From: JAJFJD01 sp965228425
GTDB lineage: Bacteria > Pseudomonadota > Alphaproteobacteria > UBA8366
Assembly (NCBI GenBank): GCA_965228425.1
Contig: OZ245815.1
Location: 3,968,001 to 4,032,000 of the forward strand
Length of the DNA stretch: 64,000 nt
Direction of reading: 5' to 3'
A program made the position numbers and the translations under genes. The notes under the pieces were generated by a model, which was given only the letters and a program-made list of their open reading frames with translations, had not been told where the DNA came from and made no database searches. Below are positions 8,911 to 18,432 of this stretch, piece by piece; within the stretch, counting starts at the first letter, position 1, and each line of letters begins with the position of its first letter.

Positions 8911-9873
8911 TTACTTCTTCAACAGCTTCACCATCTTCGAATACATCGTTGTCTGCTTCTTCAACAGGTCCCCGACCACGTCCGGACCGTGATACAGGAT
9001 CAACTGGTTCCGCTTATTCATGATGTCGACGACGGCCTTTTCCTTCATGGCCTTCTGCCATCCCGCCGCCAGTTTCTTGACGACCGGCTCGGGCGTGCCG
9101 GCGGCCGCGGACACGGTGATGAACACCTCGGTGCCACCCGGATAGCCGAAGTCCTTCATGCTCCGAAGGTCCGGGAATTGGCCGAGCCGTTCCGCCGTCA
9201 TGGCACCCAGCATCGTGATCGTGCCGGCCCGCGCATGCGGCGCGAAGGAGCCGCCGGACCAACCGAAATCGACATGACCGCCGAGCACCGCCGGCATGAC
9301 GCCCGCGCCGCCCTTGACCGGCACGGGAATGATCTTGATCCCTTCGCGGTCGGCGATGAAGCCGGTTACCAGCCGGTCGAGTTGATAGAAGGACGCATAT
9401 TTGAGCGGCCGCTTCTCTTTCTTCGCGGTCGCGATCATTTCCTCCAGTGTCTTGAACGGCGCGCCGGCCTTGGTGAAGATCGCTTCCTGGAATTGGCCGA
9501 TGACGGCAATATGCCGAAGGTCTTCAGACTTGTAAGCGACTTTCTTAAGCTGCGGCTCAAGCGTATAGGTCGTCGACGTCGTGACGACGAAGGTGTAGCC
9601 GTCCGGCTTCGTCTTGGAGGTGTACAGCGCCGCGACGCCGCCGCCGGCGCCGGGCTTGTTCTGCACGAGGACCGGCTGGCCAAGGAGTTTGCCGAGCGGA
9701 TCGGCCGCCGCGCGCGCCAGCGTGTCGGTGCCGCCGCCGGCGCGGTAGGCGACGATCATCGTGACCGCCTTGGTCGGGTACTCGGCCGCCATGACCGCGG
9801 CCGTCGGTCCGGCAATCGCCGCGCCGATGAGCGCCGCACCGAACAACGTATAACCAATGTTGGGGCGTTTCAT
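8911..9873 (-). CDS. tctC: Tripartite tricarboxylate transporter substrate-binding protein (TctC/Bug family)
   Basis: The protein is 320 residues with an N-terminal signal peptide (to about Ala29). The mature part shows the Bug-family pattern: YPTKAVTMIVAYRAGGGTD near the start, LVQNKPGAGGGVA for the ligand loop, and GHVDFGWSG in the second lobe. It binds a carboxylated solute in the periplasm and delivers it to TctAB. It is first in the tctC-tctA-tctB set and 46 bases separate it from tctA, which is encoded upstream on the same strand map. The ligand is unknown. Confidence 0.93.
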   Translation of the reverse strand: MKRPNIGYTLFGAALIGAAIAGPTAAVMAAEYPTKAVTMIVAYRAGGGTDTLARAAADPLGKLLGQPVLVQNKPGAGGGVAALYTSKTKPDGYTFVVTTSTTYTLEPQLKKVAYKSEDLRHIAVIGQFQEAIFTKAGAPFKTLEEMIATAKKEKRPLKYASFYQLDRLVTGFIADREGIKIIPVPVKGGAGVMPAVLGGHVDFGWSGGSFAPHARAGTITMLGAMTAERLGQFPDLRSMKDFGYPGGTEVFITVSAAAGTPEPVVKKLAAGWQKAMKEKAVVDIMNKRNQLILYHGPDVVGDLLKKQTTMYSKMVKLLKK

Positions 9874-9919
9874 TGTCAGTGTTCTCCCAAATTAATTGCA
9901 GATTTTCGCAAGCCCGGGC

Positions 9920-11452
9920 CTATCCCCGGTCAGTCGAGGTTGACGGCGGTCCGGGTTCGAACCGCGTCAGGTTCACGGAACTCAATCGGACGATTGAGAA
10001 CGCCGCGAGCAACAGGAAAACGATAGCAATCGGGTGGTCGAGAAGTTTCGCTGCATTATTGTCGGTCAAAATCAACGATTGGCGCAAGCTGAGCTCCATC
10101 ATCGGCCCCAGGATGAAGCCGACCAGGAAGGTCACGAACGAAAAGTCGAACTTCTTCATGAAGTAACCGACGAAGGCGAAGGACAGCATCAGATAGACGC
10201 TGAACATGCCGCCGCCTTCCACATACGCACCGACAATGCAGAGCAGCACGACGATCGGCGAAATCATCGTATCCGGGGCCTGGATGATGCGGGCGAAGAA
10301 GCGCTGACCGACGAAACCGATGACGAACAACAACAGCGCCGCCAGGATCATGCCGTTGTATATGCCGTAGACGATATTGGCGTCGTCCTTGAAGATCAGC
10401 GGTCCCGGCGTCAGGCCGTGCAGCAGGAATGCGCCCATCAACAGCGCCGTCGACAGGCTGCCGGGAACGCCGATGGCGAAGACGGGGATCAAGCTCGCCG
10501 GCACGGTCGCGTTGTCCGCGGCTTCCGCGGTCGCCACCCCTTCCAGCGCGCCCTTACCGAAGAGTTCCGGCCGCTTGGATCGCTTCCGCGCGACGGTGTA
10601 GGACAGGAAGGACGATATACTGGCGCCAAGCCCCGGCAGCAGTCCCAGGACGATGCCGATCGTGCTGGACCGGATGATCGTCGGCATGCACTCGCGGATT
10701 TCGCGCAGGCTGAGCTTCCGGTCGTCCTCGGACGCGCCATCGAACTTTTCGGCGGCCCGGGAATACCGGCCCCGCCAGCCTTGATCGATCTGCACCAGCA
10801 TCTCGGACAAGGCCAGCGTGCCGATCGCAACGGCGAGCAGCGGGACACCGTCATACAGGTCGAGAAATCCGAAGGTCAGCCGCGGAATGCCCGTCTCGAT
10901 ATCGATGCCGGGCGACGCCACGAACAGGCCGAGGAAACCGGAGATGATCCCTTTCAGGAAAGAGTGCCCGGTGACGGCCGCGATGAAGGTGATCGCGAAA
11001 AGCAGGATCGCCGCCAGCTCCACCGGTCCGATCCCAAGCGCGATGTTGGCGAGCGGCGCGGCGACGACAATAAGCGTTATCGTCGCCAGCACGTCGCCGA
11101 CCACAGACGCGAACAGCCCCATCTTCAGCGCTTTCTGGGACTTGCCTTGCTTGGTCAGCGGATAGCCGTCGATCGTGGTCACCACGGAGGACGGCTCGCC
11201 CGGCACATTGATCAGAATTGCCGACACCGCGCTTCCTGCGGCCCCGCCTTTGTTGATCCCGATCAGGAAGGAGATCGCGGAAAGCGGCGACATCGTGAAG
11301 GTAAAGGGCAGCGCGATGGCGAGCGCCGTGGCCCGGTTCATCCCCGGCAGCGCGCCGACCAGATAGCCGATAAAGACACCGAGCGCGATATGCGCGATCA
11401 CCTCCAGTGTGAGGACATCGCCGAGGGTCGCGATCATGGCATCGAGCATCAA
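9920..11452 (-). CDS. tctA: Tripartite tricarboxylate transporter large permease TctA
   Basis: The protein is 510 residues, the normal size. It is very hydrophobic with about 11-12 membrane segments and the family signature of paired Gly/Pro loops (GALPGMNRATA near residue 35, and GLLPGLGASISS in the second half). It is the ion-coupled translocation subunit for the solute captured by TctC. The stop of tctB lies 6 bases upstream of its start, so the two are translationally close. Lateral transfer is not suggested. Confidence 0.95.
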   Translation of the reverse strand: MMLDAMIATLGDVLTLEVIAHIALGVFIGYLVGALPGMNRATALAIALPFTFTMSPLSAISFLIGINKGGAAGSAVSAILINVPGEPSSVVTTIDGYPLTKQGKSQKALKMGLFASVVGDVLATITLIVVAAPLANIALGIGPVELAAILLFAITFIAAVTGHSFLKGIISGFLGLFVASPGIDIETGIPRLTFGFLDLYDGVPLLAVAIGTLALSEMLVQIDQGWRGRYSRAAEKFDGASEDDRKLSLREIRECMPTIIRSSTIGIVLGLLPGLGASISSFLSYTVARKRSKRPELFGKGALEGVATAEAADNATVPASLIPVFAIGVPGSLSTALLMGAFLLHGLTPGPLIFKDDANIVYGIYNGMILAALLLFVIGFVGQRFFARIIQAPDTMISPIVVLLCIVGAYVEGGGMFSVYLMLSFAFVGYFMKKFDFSFVTFLVGFILGPMMELSLRQSLILTDNNAAKLLDHPIAIVFLLLAAFSIVRLSSVNLTRFEPGPPSTSTDRG

Positions 11453-11458
11453 GATCCC

Positions 11459-11905
11459 CTACGGCAGCGGCGCGTTCAGCATCTTGGTGACGAAGAAGTA
11501 AATCACCAAAACGGGAACCACCGACATCGGCACGATCCGGACCAGGCTGCGCTCGCCCATGAACAGCATGAGCGCCGCCACCAGCACCGGCCCACCCCAC
11601 ACGAATCCCACGGCATGGATCAGGAAAACCGCCGCCAGGACGATACCGCAGGCGAGCAGGAAGAAGCCGAAATTCTCAAGCTTCAACGGCGCTTCCATGC
11701 CGTCGTAGGCGCGCGGCCGCAGGATGGCCCTGGCCAGCAACGCCGCACAGCCGATCGAAAAACCGGCCGCGATCAACGTGGGAAAGAAAAGCGGCGACAC
11801 GCCACTCCACGTATCGCCGTCAGCCTCCGCCGGGATGATCACGAACAACATGAGAAGACCGACAAACAACAGGCCCGTGGCCATGCAGATGTCGGCGCGT
11901 CTCAT
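11459..11905 (-). CDS. tctB: Tripartite tricarboxylate transporter small permease TctB
   Basis: The protein is 148 residues with four predicted membrane helices, as in TctB. It starts MRRADICMATGLLFVGLLM and ends with a helix at VIYFFVTKML. It assists TctA in the membrane. In transcription order it is the first gene of tctB-tctA-tctC. The divergent region 11906-12112 must hold its promoter and that of the TIM-barrel gene. Confidence 0.9.
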   Translation of the reverse strand: MRRADICMATGLLFVGLLMLFVIIPAEADGDTWSGVSPLFFPTLIAAGFSIGCAALLARAILRPRAYDGMEAPLKLENFGFFLLACGIVLAAVFLIHAVGFVWGGPVLVAALMLFMGERSLVRIVPMSVVPVLVIYFFVTKMLNAPLP

Positions 11906-12112
11906 GACGTGCGCTGGGAAAGCAATTGTCGCAAGCCGTTCATATCACCAACCACCCTCGCATTCATCCATGCCCAGTACCTACAAGGCACATATCGCGA
12001 TCCTAGCATCAATCAAAACATCGGAACGAATTCTGCGGTAGAATGGCGGCCGCCGGGCGAACCAAACGATCCGTAAGAATACAAAACCAAAGCGCCGGCC
12101 GGGCGGGGAGAC

Positions 12113-13102
12113 ATGGGGAACGAACTTTACTTCGGCATTCAAACGAACGGCATAAAGCATGCGCATGGGGACCCGATGCCCGACGTGGACACACGCTTTG
12201 CGATGGTGAAGGACGCCGGCGTCTTCGACTATATCGACAAGACGCCGGATCCGGACCAGATCGAAGCCTTCCATACGTCCAGCGAAAAATACGGCCTGCC
12301 GGTGCGCGCCGGCGGCTGGTTCTACAGCCTGGGCGCGGACGAAGCCCTGCTGGAGAACAACCTGCGAATTGGCCGCGACCTCGGCTCGCTGGTGCACAAC
12401 ACCCAGATCAAGCTGAACCACGCGGACGGTCATGTGGTTACCGACGATGAAGTAACCGCCGCCTATCTTCATGCAGCCGAACTGGGGGAGAAATACGGCT
12501 GCACGCCCTGCTTCGAGGTGCATGTGAACATGTGGTCGGAAGATTTCCCGCGCGTGTCCAAGGTCGGCCGGATGGTCGAGGCGGCAGGCGTTGAATTCAA
12601 CGTCACCCTTGACCATAGCCATGTCATTTTCAAGATGGACAACCCGGACGAACAGAAGATCTTCGGCACCGATGCCAAGATCGCATCCGGCGAATTGGTG
12701 CTCGACCCGTTCGCGCCGGGCAACGTGATCCAGGAATGGACCGACGCCGGCTGGATTCGCCACTGCCATGCCCGTGCGGCCATCCCCAACAACCCCAAGA
12801 ACATCACCGGCAAACACCCCGACGGATCGGTTGGCCGCGGTATTCAGTACCCGTTCAAGAAACCCGCCCCGGGCGAATACCACACCGACTGGGACGAAAG
12901 CCTGCTGGAACCGTGGAAGGAAGGAATCCGCATTCTGCTGCGCCACCACGCGAAGGACCCCAAGGGAAAGCTCGGGCAAATCTCCACCGAATTCATCCCC
13001 GGAACCGATTATGGCGAAGGCTGCAAATACTCGCTGTTCGAGCAAGCCATTGCCTGCGTGGAATGGATGCGCGCCGAATGGGAAACGATCCGGTCGGCGT
13101 AG
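12113..13102 (+). CDS. Xylose isomerase-like TIM-barrel protein
   Basis: The protein is 329 residues and starts after a GGGGAG ribosome-binding site. Features typical of the sugar phosphate isomerase/epimerase-like barrel include the strand-end acidic and His residues in CFEVHVNMW, NVTLDHSHVIF and RHCHARAAIP, which would form the metal site. The C-terminal part (STEFIPGTDYGEG) also fits. It is longer than most family members. It is divergent from the TTT transporter operon, which might import its substrate; this is inference only. Confidence 0.8.
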   Translation: MGNELYFGIQTNGIKHAHGDPMPDVDTRFAMVKDAGVFDYIDKTPDPDQIEAFHTSSEKYGLPVRAGGWFYSLGADEALLENNLRIGRDLGSLVHNTQIKLNHADGHVVTDDEVTAAYLHAAELGEKYGCTPCFEVHVNMWSEDFPRVSKVGRMVEAAGVEFNVTLDHSHVIFKMDNPDEQKIFGTDAKIASGELVLDPFAPGNVIQEWTDAGWIRHCHARAAIPNNPKNITGKHPDGSVGRGIQYPFKKPAPGEYHTDWDESLLEPWKEGIRILLRHHAKDPKGKLGQISTEFIPGTDYGEGCKYSLFEQAIACVEWMRAEWETIRSA

Positions 13103-13135
13103 GTCCCCCAATCGACCGCGCCCGCATCACCCGCC

Positions 13136-13885
13136 ATGCCCGGACTCACCGAAACCATTCTGAAGCTGCCGATCTTGAAAAGGCTCTACCCGAGCCTTCG
13201 CAAACGATGGGCCGAGGCTTTCTGGAAGGACGATTTCGCGGTCGTCCGCTCTCGGGGCGCGTTGTTCCTGGCGAACCACCGTAACTTCGTGGACCGGCAG
13301 ATCGCCTTCTATGGCGACTACGAAGCGGCACAGACCGCGTATCTGACGGCGGCAATGGAAGAACACGGCTGCGACCTGTTTCTCGACATCGGTGCGAATA
13401 TCGGGCTCTACAGCATTCGTGCGGCCACGGCCGGGCATGCGAAGCGGATCGTCGCGTTCGAGCCCGACCCGCGCAACCGCGACCAGTTCGCCGCGAATAT
13501 TCTTATGAACGGGCTATCCGGCCGGATCGAGGTCGAGCCGATGGCCGTGTCCAACCGAAACGGCCCGGTTGGATTCTCCTTCTTTCCCGAAACGTCGACG
13601 GGGCAATCGCGCGTGGACGAAAGCGGCGGCACGGATAGGGTCGACGCGGTACGGATCGACGACGTCGTCGACCTGACAGGCGGCACCCTCTTCGCCAAAA
13701 TCGACATCGAGGGCCACGAAGCCGCCGCCGTCGAAGGAATGGCGGATACCATCAAGGCCAACCGGGTCTTCCTGCAGGTAGAGTCCTTCCCTGAACAGTT
13801 AAAAACCCTGTCCAACCTGCTGACGGAACACGGCTTAACGCGCCGGCACAGCATCGGCGACGATCATTTCTTCGCGAATTTCTGA
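13136..13885 (+). CDS. FkbM family methyltransferase
   Basis: The protein is 249 residues. The SAM-binding motif FLDIGANIGLYS is at about 82-93, followed by AFEPDPRNRDQF. The FkbM-specific second half (KIDIEGHEAAAVEGM) is at about 188-202. Members O-methylate sugars, polyketides or peptides. No glycan or secondary-metabolite cluster surrounds it, so the acceptor is unknown. It starts 34 bases after the TIM-barrel gene and may share its transcript. It converges with the dioxygenase gene, leaving 6 bases between the stops. Confidence 0.88.
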   Translation: MPGLTETILKLPILKRLYPSLRKRWAEAFWKDDFAVVRSRGALFLANHRNFVDRQIAFYGDYEAAQTAYLTAAMEEHGCDLFLDIGANIGLYSIRAATAGHAKRIVAFEPDPRNRDQFAANILMNGLSGRIEVEPMAVSNRNGPVGFSFFPETSTGQSRVDESGGTDRVDAVRIDDVVDLTGGTLFAKIDIEGHEAAAVEGMADTIKANRVFLQVESFPEQLKTLSNLLTEHGLTRRHSIGDDHFFANF

Positions 13886-13891
13886 GCGATC

Positions 13892-14761
13892 TTAGGCGGG
13901 GATTACCGGCTCGCCCGCGGTGATGGACTTATGCATTAGCCGCCGCGACTCCGGCGGAAACGCGTTGCGGTGATGCATTGTGCACCGGTTGTCCCAAACC
14001 AGCAGGTCGCCGACCGCCCAGCGATGCTCCCATACGTATTTATCCTGGGAGCAATGCGCCCAGATTTCGTCCAGCAGCGCTTCGCTTTCGTCGAGGGGGA
14101 GGCCGACGACCGACGCATTGATCCGACGGCCCAGGTATAGACATTTCCGGCCGGTCACCGGATGCGCCCGCACGATCGGATGATGCACGCCGGGCGCCTG
14201 CGTCGGATCGGTCACGTCCGCGAACTCCCGCCGTTTCACGCCGTCGGACGTGTGCGTCTTCGCATGGTTGATCGATTTGCCCGCGATCCGCGCGGCGAGA
14301 CCGTCCGGCAGGTCGTCGTAGGCCTGATACATGTTCATGAACGCCGTTTCCCCGCCGCGCTCCGGCACCTCGATGGCGTGAAGCAGGCTCGCCGATATCG
14401 GCTCTTCGGTGAAGGAACTGTCCGTATGCCAATACGCTTCGCCATCGCCGAGGGCGCCGCGCGGCGTGCCGTCGTCGTTGATAATGTTCGAGATGATGGT
14501 GATCTCGGTCGGCACCTGGTCCGGGTAATATTCCTTCCGCCCGAGGCCGAGCAGTTGATCCGCCGTCTTTCCGGGCGGGCCGAAAATCTCGCGCAGCCGC
14601 AGCAAGTCGTCGAAACTCAGCGACTGTTCCCGGAACAGCAGCACCAGATGCGTGGTATAGGCGTCTACGATGACCGCCCGGTCCGCGTCCGACACATCCC
14701 GCGACAGGTCGATGCCGGCGACTTCCGCGCCTAGTGAAGTGCCGGTTGGGATAGTCTCCAT
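13892..14761 (-). CDS. TauD/TfdA family Fe(II)/2-oxoglutarate-dependent dioxygenase
   Basis: The protein is 289 residues. The iron ligands are visible as His112 and Asp114 (WHTDSSF) and His263 (WDNRCTMH). The 2-oxoglutarate-binding Arg lies in the following RRLMHKS segment. The HPVTGRKCLYLG motif is the TfdA-type hallmark. Such enzymes hydroxylate a carboxylate or sulfonate so that the heteroatom side group leaves. It is the last gene of a three-gene minus-strand run with the flavin monooxygenase and the alpha/beta hydrolase. That suggests stepwise breakdown of one organic compound. Confidence 0.93.
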   Translation of the reverse strand: METIPTGTSLGAEVAGIDLSRDVSDADRAVIVDAYTTHLVLLFREQSLSFDDLLRLREIFGPPGKTADQLLGLGRKEYYPDQVPTEITIISNIINDDGTPRGALGDGEAYWHTDSSFTEEPISASLLHAIEVPERGGETAFMNMYQAYDDLPDGLAARIAGKSINHAKTHTSDGVKRREFADVTDPTQAPGVHHPIVRAHPVTGRKCLYLGRRINASVVGLPLDESEALLDEIWAHCSQDKYVWEHRWAVGDLLVWDNRCTMHHRNAFPPESRRLMHKSITAGEPVIPA

Positions 14762-14788
14762 CGTTTCACCTCGCGTTCGGAACCGTCC

Positions 14789-15979
14789 CTACTCCGCCGT
14801 CATCGCCAGCGGCCGGTTCTTCAATTCCTGCAGCCGCGGCAGCACTTCCTTCGAGAACAGCGTGAGATTGGCGACCGTGTCCTCATGCCCCAGGTTGCCG
14901 CCCTGCCCCATCATCAACAGGTTGCCGAAGCCGCCGGTCAGATCGTAGAAGCGCGCGATCTGGTCGTAGACCTGGTCAGGCGTGCCGGCGAAGACGCTGC
15001 AGGCCTCGATGAAATCCTCCACCGAGGCGGTCTTCTGGTCGATCTTGCGCCCCTCCGGCGTTATCAGCGGCCGGTTTCCGGCGTTGGGTCCGGCGCGGAT
15101 GGTTGCGATCTCCGCCGGTATCTTCTTGTAGCCCGGTGGGACGGAATACTGTTTCGCGACAACCGGGCTGGTCCGGATGTAGTCGGCAATCTCGTCGCCG
15201 CGGCGGAGGCCTTCTTCCTCGGTCTCGCCGACGCCCACGACGGCGCAATAGGCGAAGCGATCAAGCCCCGGCTCCCAGCCCGCCGCGCGCGCGTTGTCGC
15301 GATAGGCCTTGAACAGGTCCTTGGCGATGACGCCGGAGATCAGCGTCGCGATGACATGACGGTTCTCGGCGATGCGGGGCGCGCTGCTCGGGCTGGTCGC
15401 CGTCACCCAAACCGGCGGATGCGGATCCTGATACGGCCGCGGCCACACATTGACCTGTCGGTAGTGATAATTCTCGCTCTCCCAACTGAACGGCCCGTCG
15501 CGCGTGGTCAACGCCTTGAGCACCAAATCATGCGCCTCCCAGAAGCGTTCCATCTGCCCCACTGGCTTCGCGTTGGTCGGCGGAATCTCGTAGGGCGCGC
15601 CGCGCACCAGCCCCATGTCGAGCCGGCCGCGCGAAATGACGTCGATCATCGCCAGTTCCTCGGCCACCCGGACCGGATTCGGCCGGTTGGCGATGGGCAC
15701 GCCGAGCGCCAACAGCCGGGCCCTCTTGGTGGTCCGCGCGAGGATGGCGAGCGGGATGGTGCAGGCCGGATTGACGCAGGTCGCGGTCGCATGATGCTCG
15801 TTGACCATGATGTCGAGGCCGATCTCGTCGCAGAGTTGCCACTCGTCGAAGAAGCGGTCGTACAAGTCGGCGCCGACGTGGGGATCGTAGAGTGAATTGG
15901 GGATGTTCACCCGTAGGGAGTCGCGACCGTCCCAGACATCGGGATACGGCAACTCGGAAAAATGATAAACCCGCATCAA
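14789..15979 (-). CDS. LLM-class flavin-dependent monooxygenase (luciferase-like)
   Basis: The protein is 396 residues from MMRVYHF; the second Met is an equally good start. The luciferase-like barrel is recognisable from VNEHHATATCVNPA, RARLLALGVPIANRPNPVRVAEELAM and GRLDMGLVRG. It needs reduced flavin from a separate reductase, which is not in the window. There are 27 bases to the downstream dioxygenase and 10 bases from the upstream hydrolase, so this is an operon. The substrate is unknown. Confidence 0.92.
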   Translation of the reverse strand: MMRVYHFSELPYPDVWDGRDSLRVNIPNSLYDPHVGADLYDRFFDEWQLCDEIGLDIMVNEHHATATCVNPACTIPLAILARTTKRARLLALGVPIANRPNPVRVAEELAMIDVISRGRLDMGLVRGAPYEIPPTNAKPVGQMERFWEAHDLVLKALTTRDGPFSWESENYHYRQVNVWPRPYQDPHPPVWVTATSPSSAPRIAENRHVIATLISGVIAKDLFKAYRDNARAAGWEPGLDRFAYCAVVGVGETEEEGLRRGDEIADYIRTSPVVAKQYSVPPGYKKIPAEIATIRAGPNAGNRPLITPEGRKIDQKTASVEDFIEACSVFAGTPDQVYDQIARFYDLTGGFGNLLMMGQGGNLGHEDTVANLTLFSKEVLPRLQELKNRPLAMTAE

Positions 15980-15989
15980 TTACTCTCCC

Positions 15990-16757
15990 TCAATCGTCGA
16001 TAAAGTCGCGCACGATCTCCAGGCTCGCCGCCGCCTGCTCGATATGCGGAAAATGCCCTGCATCCGCCACCGTTTCGAACCGCGCACCGGGAATGCGCTC
16101 GGCATAGCCGCGGCCATAGTCCGGCGTCACGATGCCGTCACGTGCGCCCCAAAGGACAAGACTCGGTGTCGCGATGCGGTGCAGCCACCGCGCCAGCGCG
16201 GGGTTATGCATATAGGGCTTCCAGCCAAAATGCGTGAAGGCCTCGCGCGAGCGGACAACCGCCGTCAATGAGTCGTCGTCATAAGACATCAGGTCGGGTT
16301 GCCGGCCTTCAGGATTGGCCCATGTGCGAGCCGCCAGTTCGCCCGGTTCCGTGAAGTGAAAATCGGCGATGTCGCGCGTTGTCCGGTCGCCGATCTTGAT
16401 GCCGAGCGCACCGATCAGCACCAGCCGGCCCAGCCGGCTGGTGCCGCGCACGGCGATCTCCGACGCGATCCACCCGCCGAAGGACGATCCGATCAGCGCG
16501 ACATCGGAAAGGTCGAGTTGATCCATCAGATCGAGATAGAAATAGGCCAGGTCATCGACGCCGAGCCACCCTTCCGGCATTTCGGAATGCCCGAAACCCG
16601 GATGCCACGGCGCGATCACCTCATGGGTGGATGCCAGCGCGTTGAGAAACGCGTCTTCCGGGTCGAAGCCGTCGCCGGGATGCAGATACAACACCGGCCG
16701 GCCCGTCCCCTTGCGCCATAGATCGATCCCGACCCCGGAAACGTTCAATCTGTCCAT
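15990..16757 (-). CDS. Alpha/beta hydrolase
   Basis: The protein is 255 residues. The nucleophile elbow GSSFGG follows a hydrophobic strand at about residue 90. The general-base Asp lies in LWGARDGIVTP and the His near the C-terminus in DAGHFPHIE. It is the first gene of the operon with the flavin monooxygenase and TfdA-type dioxygenase. It is separated from divergent MmgE/PrpD by about 155 bases, which must hold both promoters. It probably cleaves an ester or a C-C bond in the same pathway. Confidence 0.9.
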   Translation of the reverse strand: MDRLNVSGVGIDLWRKGTGRPVLYLHPGDGFDPEDAFLNALASTHEVIAPWHPGFGHSEMPEGWLGVDDLAYFYLDLMDQLDLSDVALIGSSFGGWIASEIAVRGTSRLGRLVLIGALGIKIGDRTTRDIADFHFTEPGELAARTWANPEGRQPDLMSYDDDSLTAVVRSREAFTHFGWKPYMHNPALARWLHRIATPSLVLWGARDGIVTPDYGRGYAERIPGARFETVADAGHFPHIEQAAASLEIVRDFIDD

Positions 16758-16912
16758 TACGCGTCCTGATTACCCTTCAAGCTCTTGTTGCAACCAGAGT
16801 CCACCGTATTCCCGGACCCTGTCAAATGCGCCGGTTTTCCGTCATTCGGCCGGTCGTGGGATACTGCGGGATATCAGAATCCGATTTTCGACCGACGCAT
16901 GAAGGGATTGCC

Positions 16913-18259
16913 ATGACCATCGCCCGCACACTGGCTGAGTTTCTCACCGACACGACCTATGACGATCTTCCGACGCAGACCATCGACTACGCGTCCATGA
17001 TCGTCGCCAGTACGCTCGCCAGCGCCGGCGCCGGGACGCAGATTGAATCGGCGACAATTATCCGGGACCTGGCCCGAGACCGCGGCGGCACGCCGGAAGC
17101 GTCGATCTGGTTCGACGGCGGCCCGAAACTGCCGGTCGCCGCTGCGGCGCGGGTCAATGCCGTCACGAGCGACGCCGCCGCCTCGGACGACAGTGATCTG
17201 CGCAATATCGTGCACAAGGGCACCCAGCTTACCGCCGCGTCGCTCGCCATGGCCGAACGGAATGGCGCGACCGGCAAGGACATCCTCGCCGCCATTGTTC
17301 TGGGATACGAGGGTGCAGGGCGAATCGGCGAGGCGATCACACCGGTCTACCTTCGCCAAGGCTTTCATGGCTGCCTCGTGGCGATCTTCGCCAGCACGGT
17401 GGCGGCGGGCCGGTTGCTCAATCTCGACCCCGGGCAGATGGCGAATGCACTCGCCTTGTCCGCAACATCAATGGGCGGCTTGCATGCCGCGGCGAACACA
17501 AGCGTGTCGCGCGAGTATCATGCGGGCCTGGCACAGGTGAACGGCATGGAAGCCGCGATGGCTGCGCAGAAAGGGTTCATTGCCGAGGAAACGATCTTCG
17601 AGGCGCATCACGGGTTCTGCGAAGTCTTCGGCGATACCGACGGCGCCAGCATCGTCCAAGATTTCGGCCGCGACTGGGATATCGTCACCGACATGGCGTT
17701 CAAGCTGGTGCCGGGCGGACACCCGCACCACAGTTTCGCCGAGGCAGCGGCGAATGCGGCGCGCGAAGGCGACATCAATGCCGACGAGATCGACGCTATC
17801 ATCCTGTCCCGGCCCGGCACTTCAGTAATTTCCGGTCCCTTGCACCCGGAGAACCTGATCGACATGGCACACAGCCCGGCCTATTTCCTGGCTGCCGGGG
17901 CTGCCGACCGCGAGTTCACCTGGGCACATGCGACACCGGAGAAGATCGGCGATCCCGTGATCCATAAATTGATCGACAAGGTCCGGGTTGGCCCGGAACC
18001 GACCGAAGATGTGGAGGCCTATCGCCAGGGCGCCACGGTGACGATCGAAACGACAGACGGCCGGTCGGTGACCAACACGGTTTTCGTGCCCGCGGGCGCC
18101 GGCTGTTTGGGCGTCGACTGGTCCGCCATCGACGCGAAGTACCGCACGCTCGCGCCGCGTGCCCCGCTAACGCCGGAGCAGGTCGAAGCCAGCCTCGCCC
18201 TGTGTCACACATTCGTTGATCTTGCGGACGTTTCCGCGCTGATCGGCACGCTGCAATGA
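16913..18259 (+). CDS. MmgE/PrpD family protein
   Basis: I choose the ATG at 16913 (448 residues). The open frame extends to 16826, but a purine-rich GAAGGGATT site sits just before 16913 and the family starts with a TRTLAEF-like helix. It shows the family layout: AAARVNAVTSDAAASDD, then the GYEGAGRIGEA region, and SREYHAGLAQVNGMEAAMAA. PrpD itself dehydrates 2-methylcitrate, but this branch includes enzymes for other acids, such as itaconate or aconitate-like substrates. No prpB/prpC neighbours are present, so a 2-methylcitrate role is unlikely. Confidence 0.85.
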   Translation: MTIARTLAEFLTDTTYDDLPTQTIDYASMIVASTLASAGAGTQIESATIIRDLARDRGGTPEASIWFDGGPKLPVAAAARVNAVTSDAAASDDSDLRNIVHKGTQLTAASLAMAERNGATGKDILAAIVLGYEGAGRIGEAITPVYLRQGFHGCLVAIFASTVAAGRLLNLDPGQMANALALSATSMGGLHAAANTSVSREYHAGLAQVNGMEAAMAAQKGFIAEETIFEAHHGFCEVFGDTDGASIVQDFGRDWDIVTDMAFKLVPGGHPHHSFAEAAANAAREGDINADEIDAIILSRPGTSVISGPLHPENLIDMAHSPAYFLAAGAADREFTWAHATPEKIGDPVIHKLIDKVRVGPEPTEDVEAYRQGATVTIETTDGRSVTNTVFVPAGAGCLGVDWSAIDAKYRTLAPRAPLTPEQVEASLALCHTFVDLADVSALIGTLQ

Positions 18260-18291
18260 GGACGCCACTCGAGATTCCGAGAAAGTCATAT

Positions 18292-18321
18292 TTGCAACTG
18301 CTTACGAGTCGTCTCTAATAT
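18292..18321 (+). promoter_or_regulatory. Possible sigma70-type promoter for the SLC13-Usp pair
   Basis: TTGCAA at 18292-18297 and TAATAT at 18316-18321 are separated by 18 bases. They lie in the 173-base gap ahead of the SLC13-type gene. The match is moderate and rests on reading alone. Confidence 0.35.
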
Positions 18322-18432
18322 GGCGACCGGGGACGCATGAATTGAGGATGCGTGACTGCGGTGCCGGAATTCCGGGAGGCTCCACAGCAAGCGACGACAC
18401 ACGGCCAACGCTAACGATAAGCATAATGGGCA

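Noticed and set aside
10034..12076. A 680-residue open frame antisense to tctA and tctB
   Set aside because: It lies opposite clear tctA and tctB genes. It has Asp/His/Gln/Arg-rich, low-complexity composition, typical of an antisense shadow in GC-rich DNA.
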